From Rhynchopus sp. YZ270_cl-10 (taxonomy: Eukaryota; Euglenozoa; Diplonemea; Diplonemida; Diplonemidae): a DNA stretch of 64,000 nucleotides. Positions 10,822-20,960 of the stretch are shown here, piece by piece (position 1 is the first letter of the stretch; every line of letters begins with the position of its first letter). The notes beneath the pieces are model-generated. The model searched no databases. It saw only the letters and a program-made list of their open reading frames with translations, and was not told the origin of the DNA. Location of the stretch: the NCBI GenBank assembly GCA_964035575.1, contig OZ037886.1:186001-250000 (forward strand). Reading direction: 5' to 3'. The position numbers were made by a program, and so were the translations under genes.

Positions 10822-10883
10822 GGGTGGCATGACATGCCACCCAAGATTTTTGGGGTGGTTTTTGGGTGGCATATATGCCACCC
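10822..10883. repeat. two palindromes in direct repeat
   Basis: Palindromes of 21 bp (10822-10842) and 20 bp (10864-10883) share GGGTGGCAT...ATGCCACCC, and each is followed by AAGATTTT. The second is perfectly symmetrical. A half-site, TGCCACCC, recurs near 11358. Confidence 0.75.
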
Positions 10884-10893
10884 AAGATTTTCT

Positions 10894-12060
10894 TCTTTTT
10901 TTTTGAGTGTTGTATGACCTGTGACCCCACCACGGAGAGCACGTGGCTCGCTGAGTTGCTCGAATTGCCTGCAGCTACCCAACAAACATCATCACCGTCT
11001 CAGCTTCCTTCACGAGCCGTTCAGCCTCCACCACCTTCACAAGCCAAAGTAAATAGGGCAAAAGTAGCGTACCGTGCGCCTGCGGCGCTCTTACTGTCTT
11101 CATAAAGACAAAAGCACATTGCCAATATTGTGAATAGTGCAATTTTTTCCGCCTGCGGCGCCTACCTCCCTCCCCTCTCCTTCCTGTGATTGACAGGGAG
11201 TCGCGCGCGCGACGACCGCTAGGGCTGAAGAAAGCTCGGGGGGGCCAAATTTTGAGACCAAAAACCAAGCGGAAGCCCTGTTCGGGTAAATCAGGTACAG
11301 TGTTTAAGAGGGGGCCTTCCGCGCGGGAGAATTTTTTTTGGCCTAAAAAAAAAAAAATGCCACCCAAAAAAAATAATGTCAGATCCTGGAAAACACCCTG
11401 CCCATGCACAAAAAAAAAACCCCACCCATCCCACCCCCCCACCACCCACACCTTTGTACTACCACGTCCCACATGACCACGTCCGTTGTCCACAAAGAAT
11501 GTTCAAAGACAAATTGCCTTATACTCTGTCTTGTGGGTCGCAACCGATTGGCAATGTACGTATCAATTTTAAGTAGTTGCAGCAAAAAAGAAAAAGAAGA
11601 AAAAAAACTGTATGAACATAAGCCTCTCGTGCTTAGTCACCGTTTTAACGTGAGAAACTGAAAAAAAACACACCTTTTTTTTGAAGGCGCGCTCTCACTT
11701 CCCACGATTTTGCCAATAACTCATCAAAAAGGAGACGTACATTGTCTGATTTCGTTGCGGGGGTTGGATTGTGTATCTCTTTGGAAACGCGCAGTACTAC
11801 TAAAAGAAACAAAACAAAAACAAAAAAAAAAATCATATTTGAAACGCTCATGGACCCCCACGGGATGCAAAATTTCAAAAGAAAGAAAACAGCAATATGG
11901 GGAGATAGGGAGAGAGAAGAGAAAAAATAAAAAAGAAGTTGAAAAGTGCACAACGACTCACCGTCTAACCGACAGGGGCGCAGGACACTGGGGGAGTAAC
12001 ATGAATAAAAATAATTTTGAATAAGATGAATATGACCACATGCATACATCTTAAAGGAAA
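10894..12060. other. intergenic with repeat fragments
   Basis: No gene seen. It holds TACCGTGCGCCTGCGGCGCT at about 11071 (also near 24.5 and 27.0 kb) and a GCGCGCGCGACGACCGCT fragment at about 11203 related to the repeats at 14.5 and 63.4 kb. An F1 hairpin lies at 11610-11646 (CATAAGC/GCTTAG, loop CTCTCGT) and a weak F4-like stretch at 11938-11993. Confidence 0.5.
12023..12052. repeat. F3 hairpin element
   Basis: AAGATG pairs with CATCTT and ATG with CAT around an ACCACATG-type loop. Confidence 0.5.
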
Positions 12061-12063
12061 CTA

Positions 12064-12255
12064 CCGTAATGGTGCTCCGGGAGGGGTCGATATTGACAGG
12101 TCACCGACAGGTCGTGACACGTCGCTGACAGGACGTTGACCGACTTCCGAAAGCACCACGTAATCGTAAAAATTATCGACCGTAAAAAAGGTCGAACTTC
12201 CAGAAAAATCCTGAAGGTCGAACATTAGTACGGTTGATAATTTTTACGATTACGG
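12064..12255. mobile_element. TA-flanked MITE, 192 bp
   Basis: It begins CCGTAAT and ends ATTACGG with TA on both sides. An internal stem CGTAATCGTAAAAATTATC is repeated inverted at the right end. GACAGGTC-like words repeat in the left half. It looks like a Tc1/mariner-type miniature element. An F3 hairpin follows directly at 12259-12292. Confidence 0.65.
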
Positions 12256-12436
12256 TAAAATGAATATACCTCCTCTCGCGCATACACATCATAAATATTT
12301 CTGGGAGTGCCGTTGACTTGTCTAATTATTGCAAAAAAAAATAAAAAAATCCCCGCAAAAAAATCGGGCGATTTGAAAATAGGGAAAATGTTTTGAGAGG
12401 ATGTCATCGCGTAAGTTAATTTAGCCAAACAAAAAA

Positions 12437-12503
12437 AGTGACGTTATTAATGCAGGCACCTCTGACTGACCCACGTACGATGCCAGCCCCGGATGAAAGC
12501 ACA
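12437..12503. repeat. F5 element
   Basis: The fullest F5 copy: ATTAATGCAGGCACCTC, CTGACCCACGTACGATGCC, CCCGGATGAAAGCAC, then an A run of about 19. Confidence 0.65.
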
Positions 12504-13939
12504 AAAAAAAAAAAAAAAAAAAGAATATAGTATGACATACGCAACTGATTATTTTATAGGGGGTAATTGCGTTGCCAGAAAATCTTGTGATAATATAATG
12601 GCCAGTTTTTCCTCCTTCATGGTCATTAGTTTTCTGGTTATTAAAGCAAATAACCCATCTGATCATTTTCGTAGGGTTTCAGGGTCCTGGTAACATCTTT
12701 TTATTGTGTTAAAGTTGTCGTTACTGAAGCCAGACAGACCCTGATTCACTAAAGGGGAAAGCACATTTTTTTTTCCTCCCATAGCCTGACGTCAAAATCG
12801 CTAAAATAATTTTGAAAAAAAAATGTGAGAAAAATACTCGAGAGACTCGGTTCTCTTTGTTTATTGACACCCCCGATGCATTTCTACATTCCACGCTTTC
12901 CTCCCCCATCCTCAAGAGGAGGGGAAGAGATCACTTAAACCTGTCTTAATTCAATCGGCTGTCAGGAGAGTCCCAGAGACAGACCCATTAGAGTTGCTCT
13001 TTTAAGCTTGCGCCTGGTCTTAAGAGCCCACCTCGAGGAAGGCTGCGCTCCTGCTGACCGCGCCTCTCCTCAACCCGCTCAAGGTCTTAAGAGCCCACCT
13101 CAATCGATAACCCCGAGAGATCTCTCTCTGTGTGCACAGAGGGTATGTTCTTCAAAAAAAAAGAAGAAGGAAAAAAAAAAGGGGGGAACAGTTTTGTGAA
13201 CCAAAGCCTCTCAGTGCTTGATCAAAAAAAAAAACAAAACAAAAAACCCTCCATTTTCCCCATCTTCTCGTGGATGAATGTAAATGGTGCAACCACACAA
13301 TCCACAAAGTGCAAAAGTGCAAAGGAAACCCGGATACGGAAATTACACTTTTTTTTCTTTTCTACTTAGCATCGATAGAGGGAGGTAGATTCATTCTCTC
13401 TCAAAAAAAGGGGAGGAAAGAGAGAGAGAGAGAGACGCCAAAGATTAGAAACATATTGAGTCACCCTTTCGTAAAAGAATGTCACAAAGAATACTGATAA
13501 AAATAACGTAACAAAAAAGGATATTCTTATGTGTGGAATTTTTGGGATAAAAAAAAAACGTTACAAAGAGAACCACACAGCCTCAAAATAATATGGCACT
13601 GCAGGTTTAGACAACCACTGTAAGGCAATCATTAATTACGCAAAGCGCTCACGTTTCAAGCAACGTCAACGCCCTTTGGTAATACAAAAATATTTTTGTC
13701 AACCGAAAAAAGGAAGCCCACGATTATAAACCCTTCTGGGTTTTAAAATGAGGTGATCTCAGTTGTGTTGCCACAGTGTAATCTCCACCCTTTTAAAAAA
13801 AAAAAAAATCGCCTGGCCGAGGTATTGCAGACTCTTCACTGTACATTCTCTGTATTAACAGAGAGTACGTACAGGAGCTTTATTCGCATCGCACAGCCAT
13901 CCACAATCACCAAAAAAAAATAAAAATAAAAAATGCAAA

Positions 13940-13970
13940 TATGAATATGTCTCACGGTGCATACACATCT
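13940..13970. repeat. F3 hairpin element
   Basis: TATG and CATA stems with a CTCACGG loop; flanks are A-rich. Confidence 0.5.
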
Positions 13971-14204
13971 ATGAAAAAAGTATTTTCATCATATGCAATC
14001 AATAAATTGATAGTATATGGTGAGGGAAAAAGAAAATGTTTTCGCAACTCAAAATGCCACCATTTTGAAAAGTCTAAGATACCTCCCTACAGACACAGCA
14101 CACATCATCATCCCTTTCGAGTAGAGATGAGACAACAAAACTCTGCCTGATCCCCATACATTTTTTTTTTTTTTTTTGAGAAATTTTTGACAGGCCTTTT
14201 GCTA

Positions 14205-14400
14205 ACCATCATGCCATCATGCCACGTTTTTGGGCGTTTTTTATTTTTTTTTCCATCATGCCACCATCATGCCACGGGGTGGTGGGGCAGGGCTTTCGCT
14301 CTGCATCACCTGGGGATTTCCCCCCCAGATGGCATGCATGATGGCATGATGGCATGATGGCATGATGGCATGATGGCATGATGGCATGATGGCATGACCT
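14205..14400. repeat. GATGGCAT tandem array with inverted partner
   Basis: About eight copies of the 8-mer GATGGCAT at 14338-14397 face inverted CATCATGCCA copies at 14208-14275. The two sides could fold on each other. One more CATCATGCCA lies near 14847. Confidence 0.75.
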
Positions 14401-14487
14401 TAAAATTTTTCTGCTCGCTGCGCTCGCGGAGGTATACCTCAAAAAAAATTTTCGCTCGCTTCGCTCGCGCTGTACGCTATTTTCTTC

Positions 14488-14810
14488 CTGCCTACGGTGC
14501 CATTTTACAATGTCTAAGGGGATTCCCTTGCATTTTGCAGCCAGAAATGAAACTTGACCCAAGCTGCAAAAATTTGACCATTGTTATTTCAAAGTGACCC
14601 AACCGTTGCAACAGCCCCTGCTTCTGGAAGACGTATTGATTTTGTACGGTTAGTGTACGTAAGGCGCAAGACCAAGCACCGTTAATAAAGGATTAGATTC
14701 CGTTTTTGTTATCTTGCAAAGCTGACCCTTCGCCTCTCCACCCTGTGGCTGGCAGGGAGGCGCGCGCGAAGCGCGCGACGACCGCTTTTACCAGGTGGGA
14801 AAGCTCGGAA
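14488..14810. repeat. dispersed ~320-bp repeat, copy A
   Basis: Resembles 63334-63665 over its whole length (about 80 percent by eye), including CCCTTGCATTTTG, GACGTATTG, TGTACGGTTAGTG, AAGGCGCAAGACCAAGC and GGCGCGCGCGAAGCGCGCGA. No coding frame is conserved between the copies. Confidence 0.75.
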
Positions 14811-15041
14811 TGTACTTTTTTTCCAGGAAATTATTTTTTTTTTGACCATCATGCCATTCAGGGGGAAAATCCCAAAGTTAGCAAAAGGCCTGAATTTTTG
14901 ATAGTAACGTAGTTGCAACCCTGAATACCCCCTCTTTGGTATGAAATAAAAATAAAAATAAAAAAACGAAACAGCTATCTCTGCAGTGTAGCAGCCCCGT
15001 AGTCTTTTCCCAGACAACGTTTTTTTTCATTTTTTTCCCCT

Positions 15042-16430
15042 TCAATAGTAATATTCAGCACCTTCTGGCATTTCCAATGGAGCTTCTGGCGTTTCTGATG
15101 GAACTGCGCCCTTTTCAATGTGTATTCTGGTGTTGCGTGGGAGACGCGGCTTTGTGCGTGAGTAGACTGTGCTGAGGGCACCGAGACACGGTGCGTCGTA
15201 GTCATTCTCCACAGTGAAGTGGTGGATGTGGTCTGCACCGGAGTGTTCACAGCGGGTGTCCAGCACTTTCAGAGGCTGCATGAATTCGCTTTGCATGGCT
15301 CCGTGCACCTTTTTCAACCGCTCATGGCATGCATTCCCGTTAAACCTCTTGCAGGTTGCACAGTGCGCTGCTGCTTCTGCATCATGCACAAATGTCTTTT
15401 TTGCAAACCCCTCTCGTTTTTTCTTCTCGGGCTCTCCGGTGGACCCTGCGGCACCGTCTTCAGAGCTGCCAGAGGTGCGTCTCCTTGTTGCCCCAATCGC
15501 CACCAATGCGGACACCAACGCGACCGACACAAACGCAACCGGCCACACCCACGTGGGCACCCCCTCATCATCCTCCACAATCACAGTTTTGCCTCTTGGT
15601 TGCACACCTTCTTCCCCTTCTTCGTATGGAGAGGCTGTAGAGGCTGTAGGTTCTGCTGTTTTGGATCCACGCATAGAGTTTCCTGCATCCGGACCAGGAA
15701 GAATACCGGTAATCCCTCTGGGCACCGGGTCGCACTCAATGCTGATCCCTTCTGATACTGTGTGAAGGGATCCGTCACATCCTGCTGAGATTGTGGGCTT
15801 AGAGGTGAACCCAAACTCTGCTACCCACGTGCAGTCTACCCCTGCCGGGCTTGGAACTGCAAAGCGATGCGCATTTTCCCACACCCCCAACCCAATGTCA
15901 AAACCATGCCGTTTCAACACCCCACCCGAAGTAATCTCGACCGGATCCGCAACAGAACCATCAATTCTTGCATGAAATGCGAGCTTTGAAAGAATTTGGT
16001 ATGGACAATGTGGTGCCACCCCACACACATACGGGTGCACCTCACCACACGATGCGGCTGTCAACGATAAACGAGATGATCTAGACTGCCTTGATGCCAA
16101 CAAACAAACCTTCTCCTTTGCATAAGGAAGCCCGTAGGATAGGGTATTAAGAATTGTGGCGTTAACTGCGCTTCCATCGGTCCAGGTCCAACCACGTGGC
16201 GTGTATTCAGCACCAATCCATACTGGAGGTGCGTCTACCTGAATCTGATCTGCTTCAACCTCAGAGCGGATTATCAAGAGATGGGAGGACCGTGCTGCGT
16301 TGCACCCTGCGCGTGAGGAATACCATGAGGAAGCAGATCCACGCAAGACACACTGATCATTATGATCCCCAACGAAAGGCGCGCTGCACAGAGCCTGGGA
16401 AAGACTGAGCAAAAGGCCTGAAAATAGCAT
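15042..16430 (-). CDS. C-type-lectin-like single-pass membrane protein, copy 3
   Basis: 462 residues: signal peptide (MLFSGLLLSLSQALCS), lectin-like domain (WIGAEY, WTWTDG, closing CGEVHPYVCG), second outer domain (DIGLGVWENAHRFAVPSPAG), acidic Thr/Ser stalk, membrane helix (TWVWPVAFVSVALVSALVAI), then the family tail with HCATC, CEHSGADHIHHF and YSRTKPRLPRNTRIHI, ending MPEGAEYYY. The outer half is strongly diverged from copies 1 and 2, but the tail is almost identical to them even as DNA: 15116-15250 differs from 2588-2723 at about one base. After IHIEK the C-termini diverge again. The upstream flank is a GA/CT simple repeat. Confidence 0.85.
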   Translation of the reverse strand: MLFSGLLLSLSQALCSAPFVGDHNDQCVLRGSASSWYSSRAGCNAARSSHLLIIRSEVEADQIQVDAPPVWIGAEYTPRGWTWTDGSAVNATILNTLSYGLPYAKEKVCLLASRQSRSSRLSLTAASCGEVHPYVCGVAPHCPYQILSKLAFHARIDGSVADPVEITSGGVLKRHGFDIGLGVWENAHRFAVPSPAGVDCTWVAEFGFTSKPTISAGCDGSLHTVSEGISIECDPVPRGITGILPGPDAGNSMRGSKTAEPTASTASPYEEGEEGVQPRGKTVIVEDDEGVPTWVWPVAFVSVALVSALVAIGATRRRTSGSSEDGAAGSTGEPEKKKREGFAKKTFVHDAEAAAHCATCKRFNGNACHERLKKVHGAMQSEFMQPLKVLDTRCEHSGADHIHHFTVENDYDAPCLGALSTVYSRTKPRLPRNTRIHIEKGAVPSETPEAPLEMPEGAEYYY

Positions 16431-16863
16431 TGTGAGAGAGAGAGAGAGAGAGGAAGAAAAAAAAAGAGAAAAAAAACCCCCAAAAAAATGGAGTGTCTTG
16501 TGTAGGGGATGGAGGGGGAGGGAGGGAGGAGGGAATCCAAAGGGGAATACTGTAGATGAGGTGGGGTTTTTTTTTGTTTAATTGTGGGGTTCTTATGGGT
16601 AGTGGTGTCTTAGTGTGGTTGGAGTGTAAGTTTTTACAAAGTCTTAATGGTGTGCTTTGTGACCTCTGCGACCATGCCATGTGTTGTAGAAGGTGAAGGT
16701 TTTGGGGGGGGGAGGAGAAAATTGAAAGGTAGTTCAAGTTGATGAAAAAGATATTTTTTTTTTGAAAAAGGAAAATGTCTGAAAATTCCTTCGGAAAGAT
16801 GTCATTTTCTTTCGCCCCCCATTTTTCTTTCGAGGGGGGGGAAGGTCGAGAAAAATGAGATGA

Positions 16864-16900
16864 GAAGATGTAGGCTAAGCTTCGTGTGCTTAGTCACCTT
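16864..16900. repeat. F1 hairpin element
   Basis: CTAAGC/GCTTAG inner stem with a TTCGTGT loop, followed by TCACCTT. Confidence 0.6.
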
Positions 16901-17034
16901 GTGAAAAAGAAAAATAAAAATGACCGTAATACTAAACGCTGGAAATGCTGGGAAGATGGCAAGGCCTTGGGAGCGCTCGCAACAATTTCCCTTCGTTTTT
17001 TTGAACAAAAAACGACGTTGTCCAAAAGTAGTCT

Positions 17035-17150
17035 TCATAATTATACAAAGCCCGTTTGATTGTATCTCTTAATACGTGACCGGTACACCAGGGGGGAGTG
17101 GACTCGAACCATGATGTTCCGTACATCCATTTCGAGGTTAAAATCTGGAA
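17035..17150. repeat. F2 element with B-box-like segment
   Basis: The minus strand carries TGGTTCGAGTCCA, an exact match to the Pol III B-box core of tRNA T-arms. GGTGTACCGGTCA, a GGCTTTGTAT segment and GGATGTACGG complete its similarity to other full-length F2 copies. A complete tRNA cloverleaf could not be folded by hand. Confidence 0.5.
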
Positions 17151-17302
17151 GAGGGGGTTTGATAAGATCGCCGCTCCAAAAAAAAGAGGAGGAAATCACG
17201 AGAGGAAAGCCTTCTCGTGTACGTCGGTTTTATACCGTGGTGACTGAAAGGTTTGGTTAAAAGCAGGCGCTCCGGGACACAGAAACGCAAAAATAAAATA
17301 AA

Positions 17303-17375
17303 ATCAGTGAAGTTGATAGTGGCGAACGCCTCGGCGGACGACAGGCACGGACACTAGGGATATCGAACCCCAGAG
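17303..17375. repeat. F4 element with T-arm-like hairpin
   Basis: GTGAAGTTGATAGTG, CGCCTCGGCGGACGA and CAGGCACGGACACT lie in F4 order, followed by ATATCGAACCCC. On the minus strand GGGGTTCGATATCCC resembles a tRNA T-arm. Confidence 0.55.
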
Positions 17376-17586
17376 TGCTGCACAAAAAAAAAAGTTTGTA
17401 AAATGAACCGAAGTTTTTTTCATACTCGGATGCCTTGATCACAAGCATCATCGTTGAAAAAAAAAACAAAGAACAAAAAAGAACGAACGAATTCTAATAG
17501 AAAATCCCCACCCTACCAGGTGTACTCCACCCGAATTACATGGTGTTTACGTAAAAATCACGACACCATACAATGCTCCCCCCTCC

Positions 17587-17689
17587 AGGCCAGCGTTCTA
17601 AAATACGTACTGATTCGCATGAATACGAATCCGTGGGGGGGACCCCCACTGTGGGGGGGTGGGTCACGTACTTTAGAACACTGCCCCTC
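17587..17689. repeat. short inverted repeat
   Basis: GTTCTAAAATACGTAC near 17589 faces CACGTACTTTAGAAC near 17675, around a G/C-run-rich centre. Confidence 0.5.
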
Positions 17690-18179
17690 CCCACTCCCAC
17701 CCATCCCATCCCTGCCAATCTCCTCTCCGCTCACTTCGATACTGTATCAAAATGAGGTCTTTGGATGATTTGCGTCCCCCTCCTTAATGATGGCAGTATT
17801 GTGATGGGAGTCTATGGGAATACGCAAAATACATCAAAATACACGATGGATTTTGATATACCGTAGTCGGAAAAATGTTGCAACGTAAAAATGTTGGAAC
17901 GTAAAAATGTTGCAACGGAATAATGTTGTAACGCTGCGGATCGCGGGAAGTTGTAACTTTATTCCGTTACAACATTTTTATGACTGGGGTGAACTTTGTC
18001 TTAGGGATTTTTTTTGGAACAGTCGGCATAATCCCCAACCTCACACACCACACCCCAATTTCAAGCCGATAATTAGTGTTTCAGGTTTTTCGACGTCCTC
18101 CCCCACCCCTCACCCAAATAAAAGAAAAGTTTATAAGATGATCCTAAGCCTCTCGTGCTCAGTCACCTTATCATATTCG

Positions 18180-18410
18180 TTATCGCACAGCTTCAGCTGC
18201 GCTGGCTTCTACAAGTTTGTTGTCAGGGATGATGTCATTTCCCCAGCCGGAGTTCGTAATTTTGGCACGTACGATGACGTGTTCGAGCATGTGCATAGTG
18301 TAGCGCGGGTACGTAAAAACTGGGCGACGGTCGTAGCCAATAAGTCCGGGTGCGCCAATGGACCGGAGGCCCCGTGAGGAGGAGATGGCAGATGCGGGAA
18401 ATGGGTTTTG
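18180..18410 (-). pseudogene. coding-like fragment inside the pogo-like element
   Basis: An open stretch ends in DIIPDNKLVEASAAEAVR with a natural-looking composition (GLRSIGAPGLIGYDRRPVF before it). It opposes the transposase remnant on the plus strand. No family is recognised; it may be an inverted piece of transposon coding sequence. Confidence 0.3.
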
Positions 18411-18456
18411 AATCCCAAGAGCTTTGCACAGGCGGTGAAGCTTGTTGAAATAAAAA

Positions 18457-19140
18457 ATGAAACAAATGGGATTAGCCCAATTCTGCAAGCGCCGCAATCC
18501 CCACGAGCCTGTTTCGGAAGGAGGAGATGCCCCCAACCTGGCGTTCCTTGCTGGTAGCGCCGCAAGCGCAGTGGGGCTAGACGACAGCACATCTCGTGCT
18601 GTCGCAAATGAGGTCAGCGCTGCAAGCAGCACGCGAGCGGGAAAGGGGAAGTCTTTTTCCCTCGAGGAGCGGCGGCAGATCGGACAAGCCTGCCGGGACA
18701 GGGCTGGCGACCTGAACAGGACGCTGGCTTACTGGAACGACCCCCGCGCAGACCCCCCACGACGCGTCCTGGTGAAAGGAACCCTGAGCCGCCTGTTCAA
18801 GAAGTTCAGGGAGGAGGAGGCACTGAAGCTGCGGAACTCCCTTAACGGAGTCGACATGCCTGCCCCGACGGAGCCGAATCGCGGCCGACCGAGCGTGCTG
18901 TCTCCCGAAGAGAGTGCAACGGTGATGCACTTGTTGCGCATAATCCGCGCCAGCGGTGGAACTGTCACATCCGTTGTGGGAAGTGCAACTGCGCGGGCAC
19001 TTGTGAAGGAGTCGTCTACTCCTCAAAGGCTGGATGACTCCTCCTCGCTCGGACCAAGTGCTTTTCATGTGCATAGTAAACGTACCCCCCTTGCCCTGTC
19101 CAGTTTGATGTGGAACAAAAAAAGTCGAGCCTACGGCTAA
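18457..19140 (+). pseudogene. pogo-like transposase remnant
   Basis: 227 codons. Residues about 60-125 are basic and helical (SFSLEERRQIGQACRDRA). RGRPSVLSPEESATVMHLL followed by IIRASGGTVTSVV resembles the helix-turn-helix that opens pogo/Tigger-type transposases. The DDE catalytic domain expected next is absent; the frame continues for about 45 residues of low similarity and stops. It lies inside a TA-flanked element with inverted repeats, which supports the family call. A deletion derivative, not a functional enzyme. It is the only coding-like frame on the plus strand in the window that I credit. Confidence 0.6.
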
Positions 19141-19454
19141 GTTGAACAACACCAAAAAAAAAAAAAAAAAACATCATCCCCCCGCCCCCCGCCCTTTTTT
19201 CACCACCGTCAGAGGCACAAGATTTTTCTTTTCAAAAACCACCCCCGCACCAGCAAAAATCCCTAAGACAAAAATAAACCCCAAAAAAATGTTGTAACGG
19301 AATAATGTTGTAACGCTGGGCCATTTTTTCCAGCGTTACAACATTATTCCGTTACAACATTTTTCCGACTACGGTATTTTGCGTATTCCAATAGGCTCCC
19401 ATCACAACACTGCCACCATTACCCCTCCTCCCCTTCCCCCTTTTTCCTCTTTAA

Positions 19455-19495
19455 AAACCTTAGTGCAGACACCTCGAGGAGCTCTTCACTAATTT
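19455..19495. repeat. F7 element
   Basis: TTAGTGCAGACACC, GAGGAGCTC and CACTAAT match the F7 copies near 48.85 and 49.62 kb (TAGTG/CACTA stem). Confidence 0.5.
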
Positions 19496-19514
19496 TCTTT
19501 TTTTCTTTTTTCTC

Positions 19515-20825
19515 CTAAAAATAGCCACCCATCGACTCAACGTCTCGAGTTACGTCTTCCCGGTATGGGTTGTGTTTGATGATTATTCTGGTGTTCTTCG
19601 CAAGGCGTGGTTTGGTTCGAGAATAGGCAGTGCTGAGGACCCCGAGGGAGGGTGGGCTGTAGTTGTTTTGCACTGCAAAGGAATGGACGTGGTCGTACCC
19701 GGTGTGTTCGCAGGAGGCGTGCACGACGTTGAGGGGGTGTATCAACTCTTCTTGAATGCCTGCGTGGACAGCGAGAAGACGTTTGTTCACAACTTCCGCA
19801 TCGAATTTCTGACACTGTTCACACCCCTCCGCCGCCACAGCGTCGTGCAGCACAACGACCTCCTTCTCCTTCTCCTTCTTCTCCTCCTCCTTCACCTTCT
19901 TCTTCCCCCCCCTCCTCACTGCCCCCACCACCACCATCAACGACACCACTACCGTCGCTCCCAACACCACCCACCACCGCCACCCCAACTCCGTCTCCGT
20001 CACAACCTCCCTCAATGGAGGCAACGTTACCTCATCTACATACGGATTAACCCGAATAGGAGACGCACTGAACGGTGGTATCGGCGTTTTTATACCATTT
20101 GGTGGAATCTTAATGGGACCTATATGAGCACAATAAAACTTCGGTTTCGCCTCTTTCATAAACCCTTTGCATCCACAATGAACGGTTGGGGTGTTAAACG
20201 TGGTACTCACACCAAACTCTGCAATCCACGTACACGGTATACCTGCAGGGGATTCTACCACAAAGCGAGAAGGGGTCTCCCAATGTCCCAGCCCCAGATC
20301 CAACCCAGCAACGCGAATTAATCCTTCTTTGGTCAATTCGATCCGTACCTCTTCATTTCCCCCTATGGATCCATCAAATTTGATTTCCTTCACAATCTGA
20401 AACGGACAGAAAGGCTCTGAAGCGCAAATTGATGGATGCCTTTGAGAGCAATCTGCCGCTGAGATACTCACCTCATTATTCACCCGGGATGCAAGAAGAC
20501 AGGCAGGCGACGTGGAGTTGATGTTGACACCAAGCTTTTTGAGGTGTCCAAAGTCTACAGGGGTTTTGTCTGCCCAGATCCATCCTGAGGTACGGTCATA
20601 TCGTGCTCCCACCCATGAGCGGGAATATCCAATCTGTGTTACAGAAACGGTGTGCCGCAGTGAAATCAACTGTCCTCGTTGTGCATTGCAAGACACCTCT
20701 GCCTCATACCAAGACCTTCTCTCTTCTTGTACCAAAACGCAGTGTTCAAGAGGGTTCCCTCTATACGGTGATTCGCAGGTAGGAGGGTCAAAGGCATACA
20801 CTAAAAGCAGGGTTATTGTGATCAT
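19515..20825 (-). CDS. C-type-lectin-like single-pass membrane protein, copy 4
   Basis: 436 residues: signal peptide (MITITLLLVYAF), lectin-like domain (SWVGARY, WIWADKTPVD, closing CSQRHPSICA), second outer domain (DLGLGHWETPSRFVVESPAG), short stalk, membrane helix (WWVVLGATVVVSLMVVVGAV), a Lys/Glu-rich juxtamembrane stretch, then the tail with GCEQC, CEHTGYDHVHSF and LSTAYSRTKPRLAKNTRI. It is the most diverged of the first four in DNA, yet keeps every tail landmark, so the tail is constrained in its own right. The stop follows MGGYF, similar to the GYF/GYY ends of copies 1 and 2. CT-rich sequence precedes the start. Confidence 0.85.
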   Translation of the reverse strand: MITITLLLVYAFDPPTCESPYRGNPLEHCVLVQEERRSWYEAEVSCNAQRGQLISLRHTVSVTQIGYSRSWVGARYDRTSGWIWADKTPVDFGHLKKLGVNINSTSPACLLASRVNNEVSISAADCSQRHPSICASEPFCPFQIVKEIKFDGSIGGNEEVRIELTKEGLIRVAGLDLGLGHWETPSRFVVESPAGIPCTWIAEFGVSTTFNTPTVHCGCKGFMKEAKPKFYCAHIGPIKIPPNGIKTPIPPFSASPIRVNPYVDEVTLPPLREVVTETELGWRWWVVLGATVVVSLMVVVGAVRRGGKKKVKEEEKKEKEKEVVVLHDAVAAEGCEQCQKFDAEVVNKRLLAVHAGIQEELIHPLNVVHASCEHTGYDHVHSFAVQNNYSPPSLGVLSTAYSRTKPRLAKNTRIIIKHNPYREDVTRDVESMGGYF

Positions 20826-20960
20826 GTTGGAGGGTGGTGGGGAGAGAGAGAGAAAACGGAAAAGGAAAACAAACCAACCGAAATCTAAAGGAGGGGGGGA
20901 AGCCTCTGGAAGGGGGGTGAAGGGGAGGAGGGGAGGGGGTGAGGGGAGGAAGGAGTTGGG

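Larger units (their letters stand above)
17787..19419. mobile_element. TA-flanked pogo/Tc1-mariner-type element
   Basis: It is bounded by imperfect inverted repeats of about 47 bp beginning ATGATGGCAGTATTGTGATG and flanked by TA. Further in lie CCGTAGTCGGAAAAATGTTG and its inverted partner ending at 19374. Inside each end sits a long palindrome built from AATGTTGTAACGGAATAATG; the right one (about 19285-19360) pairs over some 37 bp. The left end has about 30 extra bases, themselves palindromic and TA-bordered, that look like a nested insertion. The interior carries a transposase remnant and an F1 hairpin (18131-18170). Confidence 0.8.

Noticed and set aside
17035-17150. A genuine nuclear tRNA gene on the minus strand
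   Set aside because: The B-box core is good, but no 5' acceptor strand or D-arm lies at the right distance upstream, and the sequence matches the F2 repeat family.
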